This document shows positions 37,001 through 48,500 of a stretch of DNA of 64,000 nucleotides, one piece after another. Position numbers and translations under genes: made by a program. The notes under the pieces were generated by a model. It was not told the origin of the DNA and did not search any database. It was given only the letters and a program-made list of their open reading frames with translations. Source of the DNA: Lactarius indigo (lineage: Eukaryota; Basidiomycota; Agaricomycetes; Russulales; Russulaceae); NCBI GenBank assembly GCA_025766275.1, contig JAFKAC010000063.1, forward strand, positions 281,903-345,902, read 5' to 3'. Within the stretch, counting starts at the first letter, position 1. The number at the start of each line of letters is the position of its first letter.

Positions 37001-40000
37001 CCTTTGGTGGACTTACGCGCGGATGAATAGCGGCCCCAGGCCCCTGTGCCTTTGCGCGACCTCACCTTAAGGCACGCAGTTGCCAATATGTACGGGAATA
37101 CGCCCCTACCGCGCTGCTACCACCGTGCGTGCCCAATATGTCATCATCACTTCACCTGCCTTCCACGATGTCTAGGAACACAGACAAGGTACGCCTGAGG
37201 CGTCGTGTGCCTTGCCCTTCTCAGACCGCGAACTCCTTTTGTGTCGTATTACAGTATAGTACTTCAAGGCGTTCTCGGCACCGTGCGCCACCAAGGCATC
37301 ACAAGTCGAGCCCACGCGGGGGATTGGCGCACGTGTTGGTCCATGTTCCGCGCCGCACTACCCCACCGCGTGGAGCCAGAGGGACCTGGCCCCCGTACCT
37401 CCCGAATCGGACTGCACCCGGGGCCGGTAAAATTACCTCGCTGCGTGGTGCGACCGCGCCCATTCCCCACGGGTCTCACGGCTCCATACATTTCCCGACC
37501 AATCCTGCACGTGCCAAAACGTCGCTTTCCCGCGGTCGATTATTGCCAAGGAATACTGTAATACATCGCTATGTCGAGACCGACACCATTTTACGACAGG
37601 CGACATGCGGTGACGACATTTTTTTCCCGTCGGTTTTGTGGCCGTACGTCGTACGTCACACTTCATCCGACTCGCCTCGTGCTCGGCCGACAAACAAAAA
37701 CGAAAACAAAGGAGAGGACGAACACGACTAGCCTACTCAACCATTCGCAGTTGTGGGGTCAGTCTTTCTCTCCTCTCCTTTCCAATTTTTTTTTCTTTTT
37801 TTTTTTTGGGGGGGGGACGAAGACCGAGGCTGGGGTTGGGCTATGCCAAGCCAGTGGGGTACAATGCTATCGTTCACGCGACAATCGGCAGCGGTGTAAT
37901 GCAGTCTCTGGGCACGACTCGGGCGCCGCGGCGTCAAATGACGCTGTGCGATTTGCATCTCTTCCTGTCAAATCACTTGATTACTGTACCCCACTCCACC
38001 TAAAATCAAGGGTTTTTCTCACCATGCGCTATTTTCTATTGAGTTGGTACGGATTTCGGAGCGGCTCTGTTCTCCCCCTTTCAAAGGGATACTACGCGGT
38101 CCCGGAGGCGGAGTTCGGGGCACACCTCAGCACTTTTCCGGCCGGAGGTTGATCCGCACAGAACGGGGCTAGCTGTTGTCACGGAGGGTGGTATCGCCGG
38201 TTTGCACTGTGCTGGTGCTTACAAAGAGCACGCCGTGTTATTTCGGATCACGTATGATGCCTGTTGTACGCTGAAGACGACATCTTCTCTTTCGTTTGAA
38301 GGGGAATGTGACTTCATATGACATTTTGTGCCACCACCCTATCTTTTTGCGCCTTCTTGATGTGTCGGGCTGTCGTAGCCGCGGCAGGGTGGAATATATT
38401 GAAAAGTGCGGCGTCTCTGCAGCAGAGACACGTGCGGGTGCAAATGATACGGAGAAAACAGATGGAAAGTTGGTAAGCCGGGAACATGTGACAGCGGCCC
38501 TGGGGAAATAAGGAGAATAAAAACGTTGCGGGAATAAGAGCCGGCCGAAAGTGCGGTGTGTCACTGAGTCCTCCTCCCACTGTCAGGGATGCGGGAACGC
38601 AAGTCTCATGAGCGGTAGCGCTGCGGAACAAACCTGATCGGAGGCTATAGGACGGACGCCCTGTCATTCGTGTTTCGGGCTGGGGCGTGCCCAAAAGCCG
38701 CACATTTCCTAAGGTTCGGTGCGTCAAAGTCACCTGTGGCCGTCGTGCTAAGTTCCGAGGTAGTCTCCCCCCTACCCCCAAACCAAAATAAAATACCATA
38801 GGGACACGTAGAGTTGATTGCCTTCCTGGAGATGGTACACGTTTCGAGAAGTTCCGGAAGATATAGAGCGCGCGTCGAGCACAGTGTCCCTCTGCGCGCT
38901 GGGGCGTGCCTTGTAGGTGTTGAGTTGAACTATCTCACGTTGGAAAATTCAAATTGTTAGTGCCAGGTATCTCATAGAGGAAGACGATGCAATATTGCGG
39001 AAAGGGGATGCAGACATGAAGGGGGTGACAGTGGTGGTGCCATAGTTTGCGGCGCCGCAGGCGACAATACGTGTTCCGGTTGTTTCTTTGTTTCCTTGGC
39101 TGAGTCATGTGAGACGACCCAGTCTGTTGTTTGTGCAAACAAGACCTTGGTGACGCATACAGAAGCCGCCGGGCGTGTTCACACGAGTGGGGAGAGGATG
39201 ATGATGTGCCTTTCGTCATAGGTACCGAACGCCCACAGAACGAAGGGGTGACAGTCTGTGGTTGTACCGCCGACCGCTAAGCCGAATGAGGAAAAGTCCG
39301 TACCGCAGCACCTAAGAGCGATCGGGATAATGGTTGGCCCTGTACAGCACGCTCAATCCTTTACTATCTTCGATAGATGAAAGCTCAATTAGTACTGTAC
39401 TTCGGCTGTGGCGCGAGCGAGAGAATTTAGAGAAAGATGCGGAAAGTATGTGGGGTAATCTGGAGAAATTTGACATCATGCAATCAACATCAAAACGCCC
39501 GGGCGAGAATATGCCGTTATGATGATGTATGCGTGTGGCCATACCGGGTTTCACGTCGTCAGCCGGAACTCGATCCGAGGCATCAAGAGAGGGTGACACA
39601 GCATTTCCGTACGGCTGGCCAGTTGGGTGTTGTTGTGTGGAGGAATGAAGAGCATTGTTTCTAGTTATAGTTCTAGTTGTTCTGGTTCCAGTTCGATCGG
39701 GACGCGCATACATCTTGGACCTGCGCAACGTGGCTGTACAGGGTGTGTGAGAAGGGGCGATTGAGAGTCTCGGCACTGGACACTCTAGACACGGGTCCCG
39801 ATTCGGGTAATATTTTAATTATTTTTTGTTAGTCAAATCCTCCTCAGAGCATTTTTGATTCCGGAAGGGTCACGTGATGCAATTACTAGTGCTTGCTTGC
39901 CTGCGTTGAAATCGAATTGACCTCGACCTTGACTCGCCTTTTCCCTTTCCCTTCCCCCTCCCTTTTTCCTTTTCCTTTTCCCTCGGCTTCGACCCGACCT

Positions 40001-40034
40001 TTTAACTGAAATTCGACTGTGCCTTGACCCAAAT
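31040..40034. other. 9-kb region without a convincing gene
   Basis: Only short frames (mostly under 130 codons) are open, none with recognisable domains or coherent splice sites. The first kilobase is T-rich (3' flank of the TCO89-like gene). Poly-T and poly-G runs lie near 37785-37817. One decayed frame at 35644-36048 is listed separately. No terminal repeats, reverse transcriptase or transposase motifs were found, though old degraded elements could be present. The last 200 bases are CT-rich (39940-39990) and should include the PDK1 promoter. Confidence 0.5.
35644..36048 (+). pseudogene. Possible decayed coding relic, unrecognised
   Basis: A single plus-strand frame runs for 134 codons with only one internal stop (TAA at 35761) before the final TAA. 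The peptide has coding-like composition (for example DTALPIGRLHGSALMASDG and DRPGSFSYRALTTMRRAYD), unlike the neighbouring sequence. No start codon, splice context or family was found. Confidence 0.25.
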
Positions 40035-43000
40035 ATGATCACCGTCGAACCGCCAACTCCTTCGCCTGAACTACCAACTCACAAGCCCTCCTTGGCTGAC
40101 CTCAGTCGAAATGCATCGGTCATATCTTCCTCCTCCTCGTCTAGTTCCACCACCTCCCTAGTTCTCCCCGTTCGTCCCCGCCCAATACGAACATTCTCTT
40201 CACCTCGCTCTCGGAGCCCTGGGGGTCCACCAACTCCAAAGGCGTCTCGACCCCCCGCTTACATCACCCGCGAGCTCGGCATCGCGGATCAGCCTATAGA
40301 TTCACCTGCCGGTCGCTCTCGCGCCAACTCAAAGTCCAAGTCTCGCAGTAGCTCAGCGAATGGTCGTCTCAGCGCAGACGATTTCGAATTCGGTGACATC
40401 CTCGGCGAAGGATCATACTCCACTGTGCGTTTTCTCTCTTTGTCACTTTCTCCACCTCGCACCGCCTTGCTTACATGCTACTGATCGTATAGGTGATACA
40501 TGGCACTCACCGCGCAACGAGACAAGAATATGCCATCAAGGTCCTTGACAAGGGTCACCTCAAGCGCAACAACAAGCTCAACACCGCTCTCGCTGAAAAA
40601 AACACCCTCGTCCGCCTTGGCTCTGGTCATCCGGGCATCGTGCGTTTACATTGGGCTTTCCAAGATGATTGGAGTCTTTGTGAGTCTCCACTTTCTCTTA
40701 CCTTGTCCGTCAAGTGGTAGCCGGCCGTCGCGACCGTGGTCCTCTGGCTACTACCGAAGATTTTCCGTCGCGATCGTCGTCCCCTCGGGCTGCCTCCAGT
40801 AGGCGCTCGCTTCCTGCACCCACCCTGCGTACCGTAATTGGTTGCAACCGCGCCGTCCATTTCGGTATTGTTGGGCAACAAGCCCCCGATACTCATGCCC
40901 TCTCTCCCGTGCTCGGTTGACAAACCGATCGTTGTGGCGTCCTGAAAGAGAATGTTCACGTCACTTCGGGGCGATACGTTTCACTTTTGGTGTCTGTGGG
41001 TTCTCGTGTGCATGCCTTTGGAGACCTACATCGCTTCTTTGCTTGACAAGGGTTCTGAGTAGCTGCCTGCTGACACCTTGCCCAGACTTTGTCCTTGACC
41101 TCGCACGTAACGGAGAACTCCAAAGTCGGATCTCGCGCATGGGCTCACTGTCAACGACATGCGCACGATACTATACTGCCCAGCTTGTTGATGCCCTCGA
41201 CTACATGCATTTACGTGGCGTCATCCACCGGTGCGCACGTGTCGCTCCCTTACTGTTCCCCACTTGTTGATCCCCGTTGCCAGCGACCTCAAACCGGAAA
41301 ACTTGCTGCTGGACGATGACTTCCGAATCAAAGTTACGGACTTTGGAACCGGAAAATTAATCGATGTGCCACGTTCGTTTCTTCTTCATTTCGTGGATGG
41401 CGAAAAGGCCTCATGTTATCGTTCTAGCCGAGCGTGCGACCAAGACATTTGTCGGTACCGCGCAATACGTCTCTCCGGAGTTGCTCGAAGCAAATGAGAC
41501 TAGCAAGAGGTATGGCACATCCATTCAGCTGATTGCTTATTCGCGGTATGGCTGATGTTGCTTGTGAATTAGTTCGGACTTATGGGCACTGGGTTGTGTG
41601 CTATACCAAATGATCGCTGGTCGATTCGCGTTCCAAGGGTTGTCCGAGTATTTGACATGGCAAAAGATCAAGCAGCTTGACTACACGTTTCCTGAGGGCT
41701 TCGATCCAGAAGCTGCCGACCTCGTGCGACGCCTCCTGGTGCGCTTCACCCTGAATTAATTTGTCAATTTGTGCTCATGGATTGTCGGCATAGGTACGTG
41801 ATCCACTGGAGCGATTAGGCGCCGGTCTAGCTGGGAGCGATTATTCGATGGAGGAATTGCGCGCGCACCCATTCTTTGTGACTATTCGCTGGGACACACT
41901 CTGGGATGACCCGGCACCACCACTAGAGACGGGACTTGTACGACGCGAACCGGCACCCGCTGATGAATGGGATGATGTCGGGGCGACTTGGGATGAACTT
42001 GTCGGTCCAGATGGGAGCGACGACGAAGACGAGGACGACGGAAGCTCGGACAGCCCACATCCGCATCCACATGCGCACGTGCGCTTACGAGTACCCGGGG
42101 ACGACGGGATCGAGTGGGCCCCTGATGCACAGGCGTACGTGTCACCACCCGCCATACCACCTGAAGAAATAGGACCGCACGGGGAAATGCCAGATTACGC
42201 GCGCGAAGCACATCCTCTACTCGGGGCCGTCGACGGTGTAGGTGCCTCGATGGCCACGGGTGGTGATGTCGAGGATGCACAGGGCGAGCACTCGGATGGC
42301 ACCGGCACGGATGGGACTGTCAGTGGGACTTACGGGATACACTTTGCTTTGCCCGGGATTGACAGAGTGTCGAAGAATACAGGTCCGGGCACGGGCGCGG
42401 TCGCGGTCGCGGGCGACGCGGCTACTGGCGAGGCTACTGGCTCTGGCGTGCGTCCTGGTCCTGGTCACGGTCCTGGTCCCGGACCAGGGAAAGACAAAGA
42501 TGAGGAGGGGGCGAGCCCGGTAAGTTCGAGCACAGAGACGGGAGACGGAGAGGGAGGAACGGCCGCGGGCGAGGCGCCGCCGCGGACCAGTGCACCGCTG
42601 CGCGTACCACGTGCCGTGCGCGATTCGTACGCTACGAGCTCGTCGGACGGCAGCCCCGTTGAGAAGCTCAGCGCTGCGCTCGAGGCGATGGGGATTCACC
42701 GAGGCAGACTGCGGACGCGAAGCCCAACGCCCGCGCGCACGACTCCTCCATCCGCGTCTATCGAGTCCCCAGACTGGTACGCCCCCATCTCCTTCCTCTC
42801 CGTGTCAGGCGCCTTATGACGACATTGCGCGCTATTTTAGGGCGTCTGCGCTAAGCGCGGGCGAGACGATTCTGTTCCATGCTCCCGTGGGCGAAACGGC
42901 ACTGAAACGGCGCACGTCGCGACTCCTGCTACCGCTGCCTGTAGCGCAGCGCAAGCCGAAGGTGCGCGAGCTCGCGCTGACGAGTCATCGGCTGGTATGC

Positions 43001-43405
43001 CTCAAGCCGCTGAAGAGCGGTCGTGGGGTCGGGATCAAGGCTGAGTTTGCGCTGCGCGAGGCACAGGCGCCGCCATCGACGGGCCGTGAGAAGCGCACGA
43101 AGAGCGACGAGGCGCGCGGGACGATCACGGGGGTCGAGCGCAAGAGCGCAAAGGAGTTTGTCGTGTTGACCGTGCGTACAGACGCTCGTGTGCGCTGACC
43201 GACGTGCTGACGTGATGTGCGACAGACGGCCAAGTCGGCCTTTTTTGTCGTCGACAGCGAGACTGCGGCAGACGGTTGGGTCCGGCGCATAGCAGAGGCG
43301 CTGCAGCAGCACGCTACGCAACATCGCGAGCACAAGCCGTCCACAAGCAACAACAACAATAGCAACAGCAACAATAATAACAATGTCAGCGCTGCACGCA
43401 CATAA
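40035..43405 (+). CDS. PDK1/Pkh-type AGC kinase with C-terminal PH-like domain
   Basis: Nine exons (40035-40424, 40493-40679, 41086-41230, 41284-41372, 41428-41509, 41573-41738, 41794-42776, 42841-43171, 43226-43405) encode 850 residues. After a Ser/Pro-rich N-terminus, the kinase domain begins DFEFGDILGEGSYSTVIHGT. It has YAIKVLDKGHL, the catalytic loop HRDLKPENLLL split across an intron, VTDFGTGK and the PDK1-typical activation loop TFVGTAQYVSPELL, then SDLWALGCVLYQM. A 300-residue Gly/Asp/Pro-rich linker leads to a PH-like domain (GETILFHAPVGETALKRRTS onwards) and a poly-Asn tail. PDK1 phosphorylates the activation loops of other AGC kinases at the plasma membrane or eisosomes. The 406-nt third-exon intron is far longer than its neighbours. 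The DNA from exon 7 onward is duplicated at 52892. Confidence 0.9.
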
Positions 43406-44060
43406 TTTATCGTCGTTTTTATATGCCTCCAGTGTTCGCCGTGGATCTCAAACTCGTTGCCCTTCGCCCCTCGCTCTTCGATCTTCGTCCCTGTAAATGT
43501 TTCTAATCCATCACCGACAACTACCACTACGCACACTCGCACCCGCACCCGTACTCGCACACCATCGGCACCGTCAACACCAAAGTCACCCGCTGCAACC
43601 GAATCCACGAGCCCTTCACTTCCTCTCTTCTCCTCAATATCCCCCTTTTTTTTCTCTACCATCCCAAAACGAATACGGCAAGCAAGCAAAGGCGTAAACT
43701 CTGTACATGATTAGGGGCAATTTCGGTAACTTATGATTCAATTTTTTTTTGGTGTTTAAGCTTGCAGGAAGGGCAGGGTGACTCACGAGTGTTTTGGTTC
43801 TCGTGCGGAGCTAACGAACGACGATCCCTTGGTTTTTCCTTAATTTTTTGTGGACCCGGTTTTTGTTATATCGCGCACAGACCGAATGTTTCCGTTTAAA
43901 AGTGTCTATTTATTTTGCTGCATTTTCTTTTCGTTCAATACCATCCATCCATTCGCAATCAGGTCTCTTTGTAAGTTTTCCAAAAAAGAGTATTTGGATT
44001 GAGGGTACGTGTAAAGTCAAAAGATACTTTTTAGATTTCGGTCTTAGATTTGGAGGTTGT
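43406..44060. other. Convergent 3' flanks of PDK1 and ILV6
   Basis: Contains both 3' UTRs, with T-rich runs near 43640 and 43740. No gene. The first 400 bases are identical by eye to 54409-54815 in unit 2. Confidence 0.6.
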
Positions 44061-45337
44061 CTAGCCGGGAGGGAGCAAGCTCGCGTCGACAGTTGACCCT
44101 GCTTCACTGGAGGTGTCGTCATCGGCCAACCCGGCGATAGGGGTGCGCGGCATAGCCATCAACCCTGAAAAAACAGCAGACCTCAGCACAAAAATGACTA
44201 GTGCTAAAAAAACAAAACACACCAGTGCGCGCAGATTCGATAATCCCGAACGGCTTCACGAGGGCAAGGAACGCCTCAACGCGCGACGTCTTCCCCGTCA
44301 TCTCGACGATGACGCTATGATCGCTCACGTCTACCAACCTCGCGCCAAACTGGTTCGCGAGCGTGTGCAGCGAGTGCAGATGCTGATGCCGCTGGCGCAG
44401 CGCCTCGCTCGGCGTGAGGGGCTTCCCGCCCTCCTCTCCCTCCGATGCCGCCGGCGTGGGGGACGGCGAAGGCTGCGGGCGCGTGGACTCCTCAAAGTGG
44501 CGCGCGAGGGCCATCTCACGCTCGAGCTTGGTCTGCTCGGCGTGAGCACGGTGCGCGGCGCGCGGCTCGTGCGAGGGCCCGCCTTCGAGCTGGTCCTCGA
44601 GGTACTCGGGCCCCAGGATGGACACTTTGACGAGGAGGAGCTCGCGCGAGATCGTGCGCGTCTCTGTGTAGTCTAGTACGGCCCACACTGGCACCTGTGC
44701 AAGGGTTTGTGAGGGAGGGATGATGGTGGTTGAAGGTGGAGGGAGAGGGAGAAACGCACGAGGTCTTCGAGCTGTCGGCGTGCTTGCTCGACGACGCCGT
44801 CTTGCCCGCTGATGACGATGCACATACGACTTAGGTCACGTATCTCGGTGCGGCATACGACGAGCGAGTCGATGTTGAATCCGCGGCCTGCGAGAATCCC
44901 GGATACGCGCGACAGCACACCAGGCTCGTTCTGGACGAGACAGTTGAGCACATGCCTGGACAATAAGTTTCGTCAGCCCCGCGCAATGAAAAAAATAAAA
45001 TAGTAAACACGTGGCCGTATCGAAATAAAATGAGAAAGAAAAAAAAGAAAAAAAAAATTGCTACTTACTTTTTGTACGGCTGTAGGCTCGGTGGAGGTGT
45101 GTTGTAGAGGATGTTCGTCACTGCCTCCTCTGCAGATCGTGAACGCGGTAGGTCCATCTTTGGGAGGGGCGGAGGCCTGACCTTGTGCGACGTCTTGTAG
45201 TCGAGCGCGGACGTCGAGTCGTCGATCGGAGGCGGGGGCTTGGGAGGAGTTCCATCGGATAAGACGCGCACCGTCGAGGACAGCCCCCGCGTCGTAGAGA
45301 GGGTTCTTGAGATCACGCGAGCCCGAGCAGCGAGCAT
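44061..45337 (-). CDS. ILV6: Acetolactate synthase regulatory (small) subunit, copy 1
   Basis: Four exons (45337-45069, 44955-44760, 44694-44223, 44164-44061) encode 346 residues. The first 40 residues (MLAARARVISRTLSTTRGLS) are Arg/Ser-rich and look like a mitochondrial presequence. The ACT domain follows: HVLNCLVQNEPGVLSRVSGI, LAGRGFNIDSLVVCRTE, LSRMCIVISG. The C-terminal regulatory domain has RELLLVKVSILGPEYLEDQL, LANQFGARLVDVSDHSVIVE and VEAFLALVKPFGIIESARTG. Ilv6 stimulates the catalytic subunit Ilv2 and confers valine feedback in the mitochondrial branched-chain amino acid pathway. An insert rich in Ser, Pro and Glu separates two parts of the C-terminal domain. It is head-to-head with NLR2, 199 bases between starts. 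Confidence 0.93.
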
Positions 45338-45536
45338 TTTTGTAAGAGGTTTTGTGGATGATGCGAGCGAGTGGGAGTTGCCCCTGGACTTGTCAGGTTG
45401 ACCAAGTCGACGTATGATCGACGACCGAGGCGACCGTCACGCGATGCATCAGGTGACCTGCTTGGCACGATCCTGGGCGGCAGCATGAACAATAGCTAAC
45501 TCTACTGTACGACTCTAACAACCAAAAACATCTAGT
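45338..45536. promoter_or_regulatory. Divergent promoter between ILV6 copy 1 and NLR2
   Basis: 199 bases between the two start codons. Compared with the copy at 56345 it shows small indels: a 9-base difference around gaccgaggcgaccgtc and others near the cacgatcctgg segment. No named binding site was recognised. Confidence 0.5.
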
Positions 45537-48500
45537 ATGGCTGCTCCACAACGCCGGCATATTTCGTGCGTAAATGGCCATTTACCCATGACCTTTTTGA
45601 TACATATGACCCACTACTCCAGCCCGGGTCCCTCGGCATCGCAAGATCTCAGAAGAGGGTCCCTCGATCCCCTTTTGCGTGTTCTGATACCCGGCCAAGA
45701 ACCGTCCTTGGACAACCCTCGAATCCCAGAACCGCAGGGAGGCCCATCCCAGCTCCGTGTTGAGGTGACCGGTATGTACTTGAGTCCTAACTGGCCTGGC
45801 CTGTTGATTCCCCGATAAGCATTTTAATGTCTCTTTTAGTCCTCCGGGCACACAACCTCCCTCGTCTCAAGAATGTTTTTGGCCTGAAGTTCTTTGTTAT
45901 TGTCGCCAGTCAGGCGACAGAAAAGAAGACACCAAGTGTTTCGACTAAGAGGCAGACGGCGAGGTGGGCTGAGAGCCTTGGAGCCTTGTAAGACATCCCT
46001 TTCAGTCCTCTTCTTCGGCTGAGAGTTCTGTTCAGCACTCTGCAACCGTCTACACCTCTTATACTACGTCTTTATGCGGAACGGTTCGCACGTCAGGATA
46101 TCCTTATCGGAACACATGAGATGATACCCGTCGAATCCCAAATCGGTTCGTTTCTTATTAGAAACCCCACTTGTTCCACCCGCTAACATCTCGAGTAATA
46201 GACACTCCTGTCGTCCTCACCAACGGCGACAGACAGGATGGACAGTTGATCGAGCCAGTCATGCTCTACTTGACAGTCACTGTGTCACCGAACACAACTT
46301 CCCATCCGATCTTGCCCATCAACCCCCCCACTTCGCAACCGATCAAAATCGACGACGAAGCCGAGAGGCCCTCTATACCACAGGACTCCACGATCCCTAC
46401 TTGTTCCACCGTCACCACCGGCTCTGAAACTGTCTCACCTGCCGAGAATGCTCTCCATGGCGCCGACGAAGCTTTGGCGACAATCAATCTCTCGAACACA
46501 TGGGAGGGTACTCTTGAAAGGGTCAAGTGGGTGATGGATATCGTGGGCCCAGTCGCAGAAGTGCGTTACAACCTCCCTGCGAGCCAGTACTTGACTGAAC
46601 CGAACTTCGCCCTCAGCTCCATCCGTATGCAAAGATGGCACACACTCTACTTTTTGCGATCCCCAACGTGAGCTCCTCGCTCCATTGTCGGTTTGAAAAT
46701 GCTTATGTTTATTTGGTTGCCAGATCCTCCTAGAACAGTTTCAACGCGATTACAACATTCGAACTCTGCTTGTTGCTATGCACGATTCCTTTGATTTCGC
46801 GAACCAAGAGGACCGTTTCAAAGCTATCAGGCGTGATTCCAAGCAGGCGCAAATCCTCACGCTCATGTTGCAGCATGTCTGTAATTGCTGTGACTTTATC
46901 CAATCATACGCGAAGGATTCCCAATTCTGTACGTAATAATTACCCATTTCAGTGCCTAACGTAAACATGTGGTTTTCAGGGAAGCGAATATTGAAGAATA
47001 TTGGCAGCCAAGCCGACAAACAAATCGAGGACTTCTGTACCACCCTCCTTGAACACCGAAGGGCTTTCTTAGATGAGGCCGCCATCACCACAGAGATAAC
47101 CGCACTCCAAATCCTGGACGATGTGGGAATAATCTCGGCCAGCGTGGGCAGGATTTCAAGTCAGCTTGACGGCATGGTTAGCCGGCTGAAGTGGGTGTCT
47201 AGCCAAGTCTTAGACGCTGGTACGTAGTCCTGATACATTGAGGGTTCTCGACCTGAGGATTGCCATCACAGAACTAGATGCAAAAATCAGAGAAATACCA
47301 TACGGAACGGGCTCGCGATTCACACCCGACAAGGGTTGCCTTACGGGAACACGTACGGCATTCCTGGAGTTCATTGTCAATTGGGTGAACGATCCCTCTT
47401 CCGAGCGTTGTCTCGTTCTTTTCGGGCAAGCTGGCACGGGAAAGTCATGTATTGCGCACGAGATCGCACGTCGCTTCGATAAAATGCACCGCCTTACGTC
47501 ATCGTTTATCTTTTTGCGGAAGGAGCAATCCAAGCGGGAAGCTTACCACCTTTTCACGACTCTTGCTCGCGACCTCTCCGACCGCTATCCTTCATTCAAA
47601 GCCGCGCTTGGAAGGGTCGTGAAGGACAACTCCTCTCTTCGAGTCGGCACACGTGACTACGATACCCTGTTTCAATCCCTCATCCTGGAACCGCTTAAGG
47701 GCCTGCACATCGTCGGTCCTATACTTGTTGTGATCGATGCCCTCGACGAGAGTGGGGATGCGACCGGTAGAACTGGATTACACACGTTTCTCGCTAAAAA
47801 CCTCGTCGGGCTCCCATCCAACTTCCGCGTCCTCATTACCTCGCGGCCAGAGGACGGCATCGAGTCGGCGCTAGTCGGGGCGCCATCAGTCACGATCAAA
47901 CGCATGAACGATTCTGAGCTGGCCGCCAAAATGCGTGACGATATCCTCGCCTTTCTTCGGGAGAAGCTCCCCTCGGACGAGTTCAGAGATTACGGCGACG
48001 ATCTGGCAATGAAGGCGGAGGGATTGTTTCAGTGGGCAGCAGTTGCTAGTCAAATCATCCTAGACCCTCCTGGGCGCTTTGGTTTTAACAGGAAAAAGGT
48101 TATAAGTCATCTCTTAAAGCTCAGTGCAAATCGCGATGGACAGGACCCCTTGGATGAGCTATACAAGGAAGTCCTTGAAGCATACTTCACAGACCGAGAA
48201 GCACGACTCCTATTTCGCACTGTCGTGGGACAGCTCCTCACTGCAATTGAGCCCCTCAGTATCCGCTCCCTGACCACTCTACGACGACACGCCGACGATG
48301 ACGGTGATGCCGTTGTTATATTACTCCGTCGCCTTGGCTCGTTGTTGAGTAATGTCAATTCAACCGAAGAAAATCTTCCCGTCATTCCCCTCCACACATC
48401 ATTCCGCGATTTCCTTACCAATAAAGAGAAGAGCGGCGATTTTTATATCGGCTCTCGTGACGCTCATCATCAATTGGCCCATTCCTGTCTCAATCTACTG

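Noticed and set aside
37785..37817. Poly-T followed by poly-G run as a possible retroelement poly-A tail
   Set aside because: No element body, target-site duplication or reverse transcriptase motif lies next to it.
42777..42808. 32-nt intron joining PDK1 exon 7 to a frame starting APYDDIARYF
   Set aside because: Too short for a spliceosomal intron. The 64-nt intron 42777-42840 with a tttag acceptor keeps the frame into the PH-like domain.
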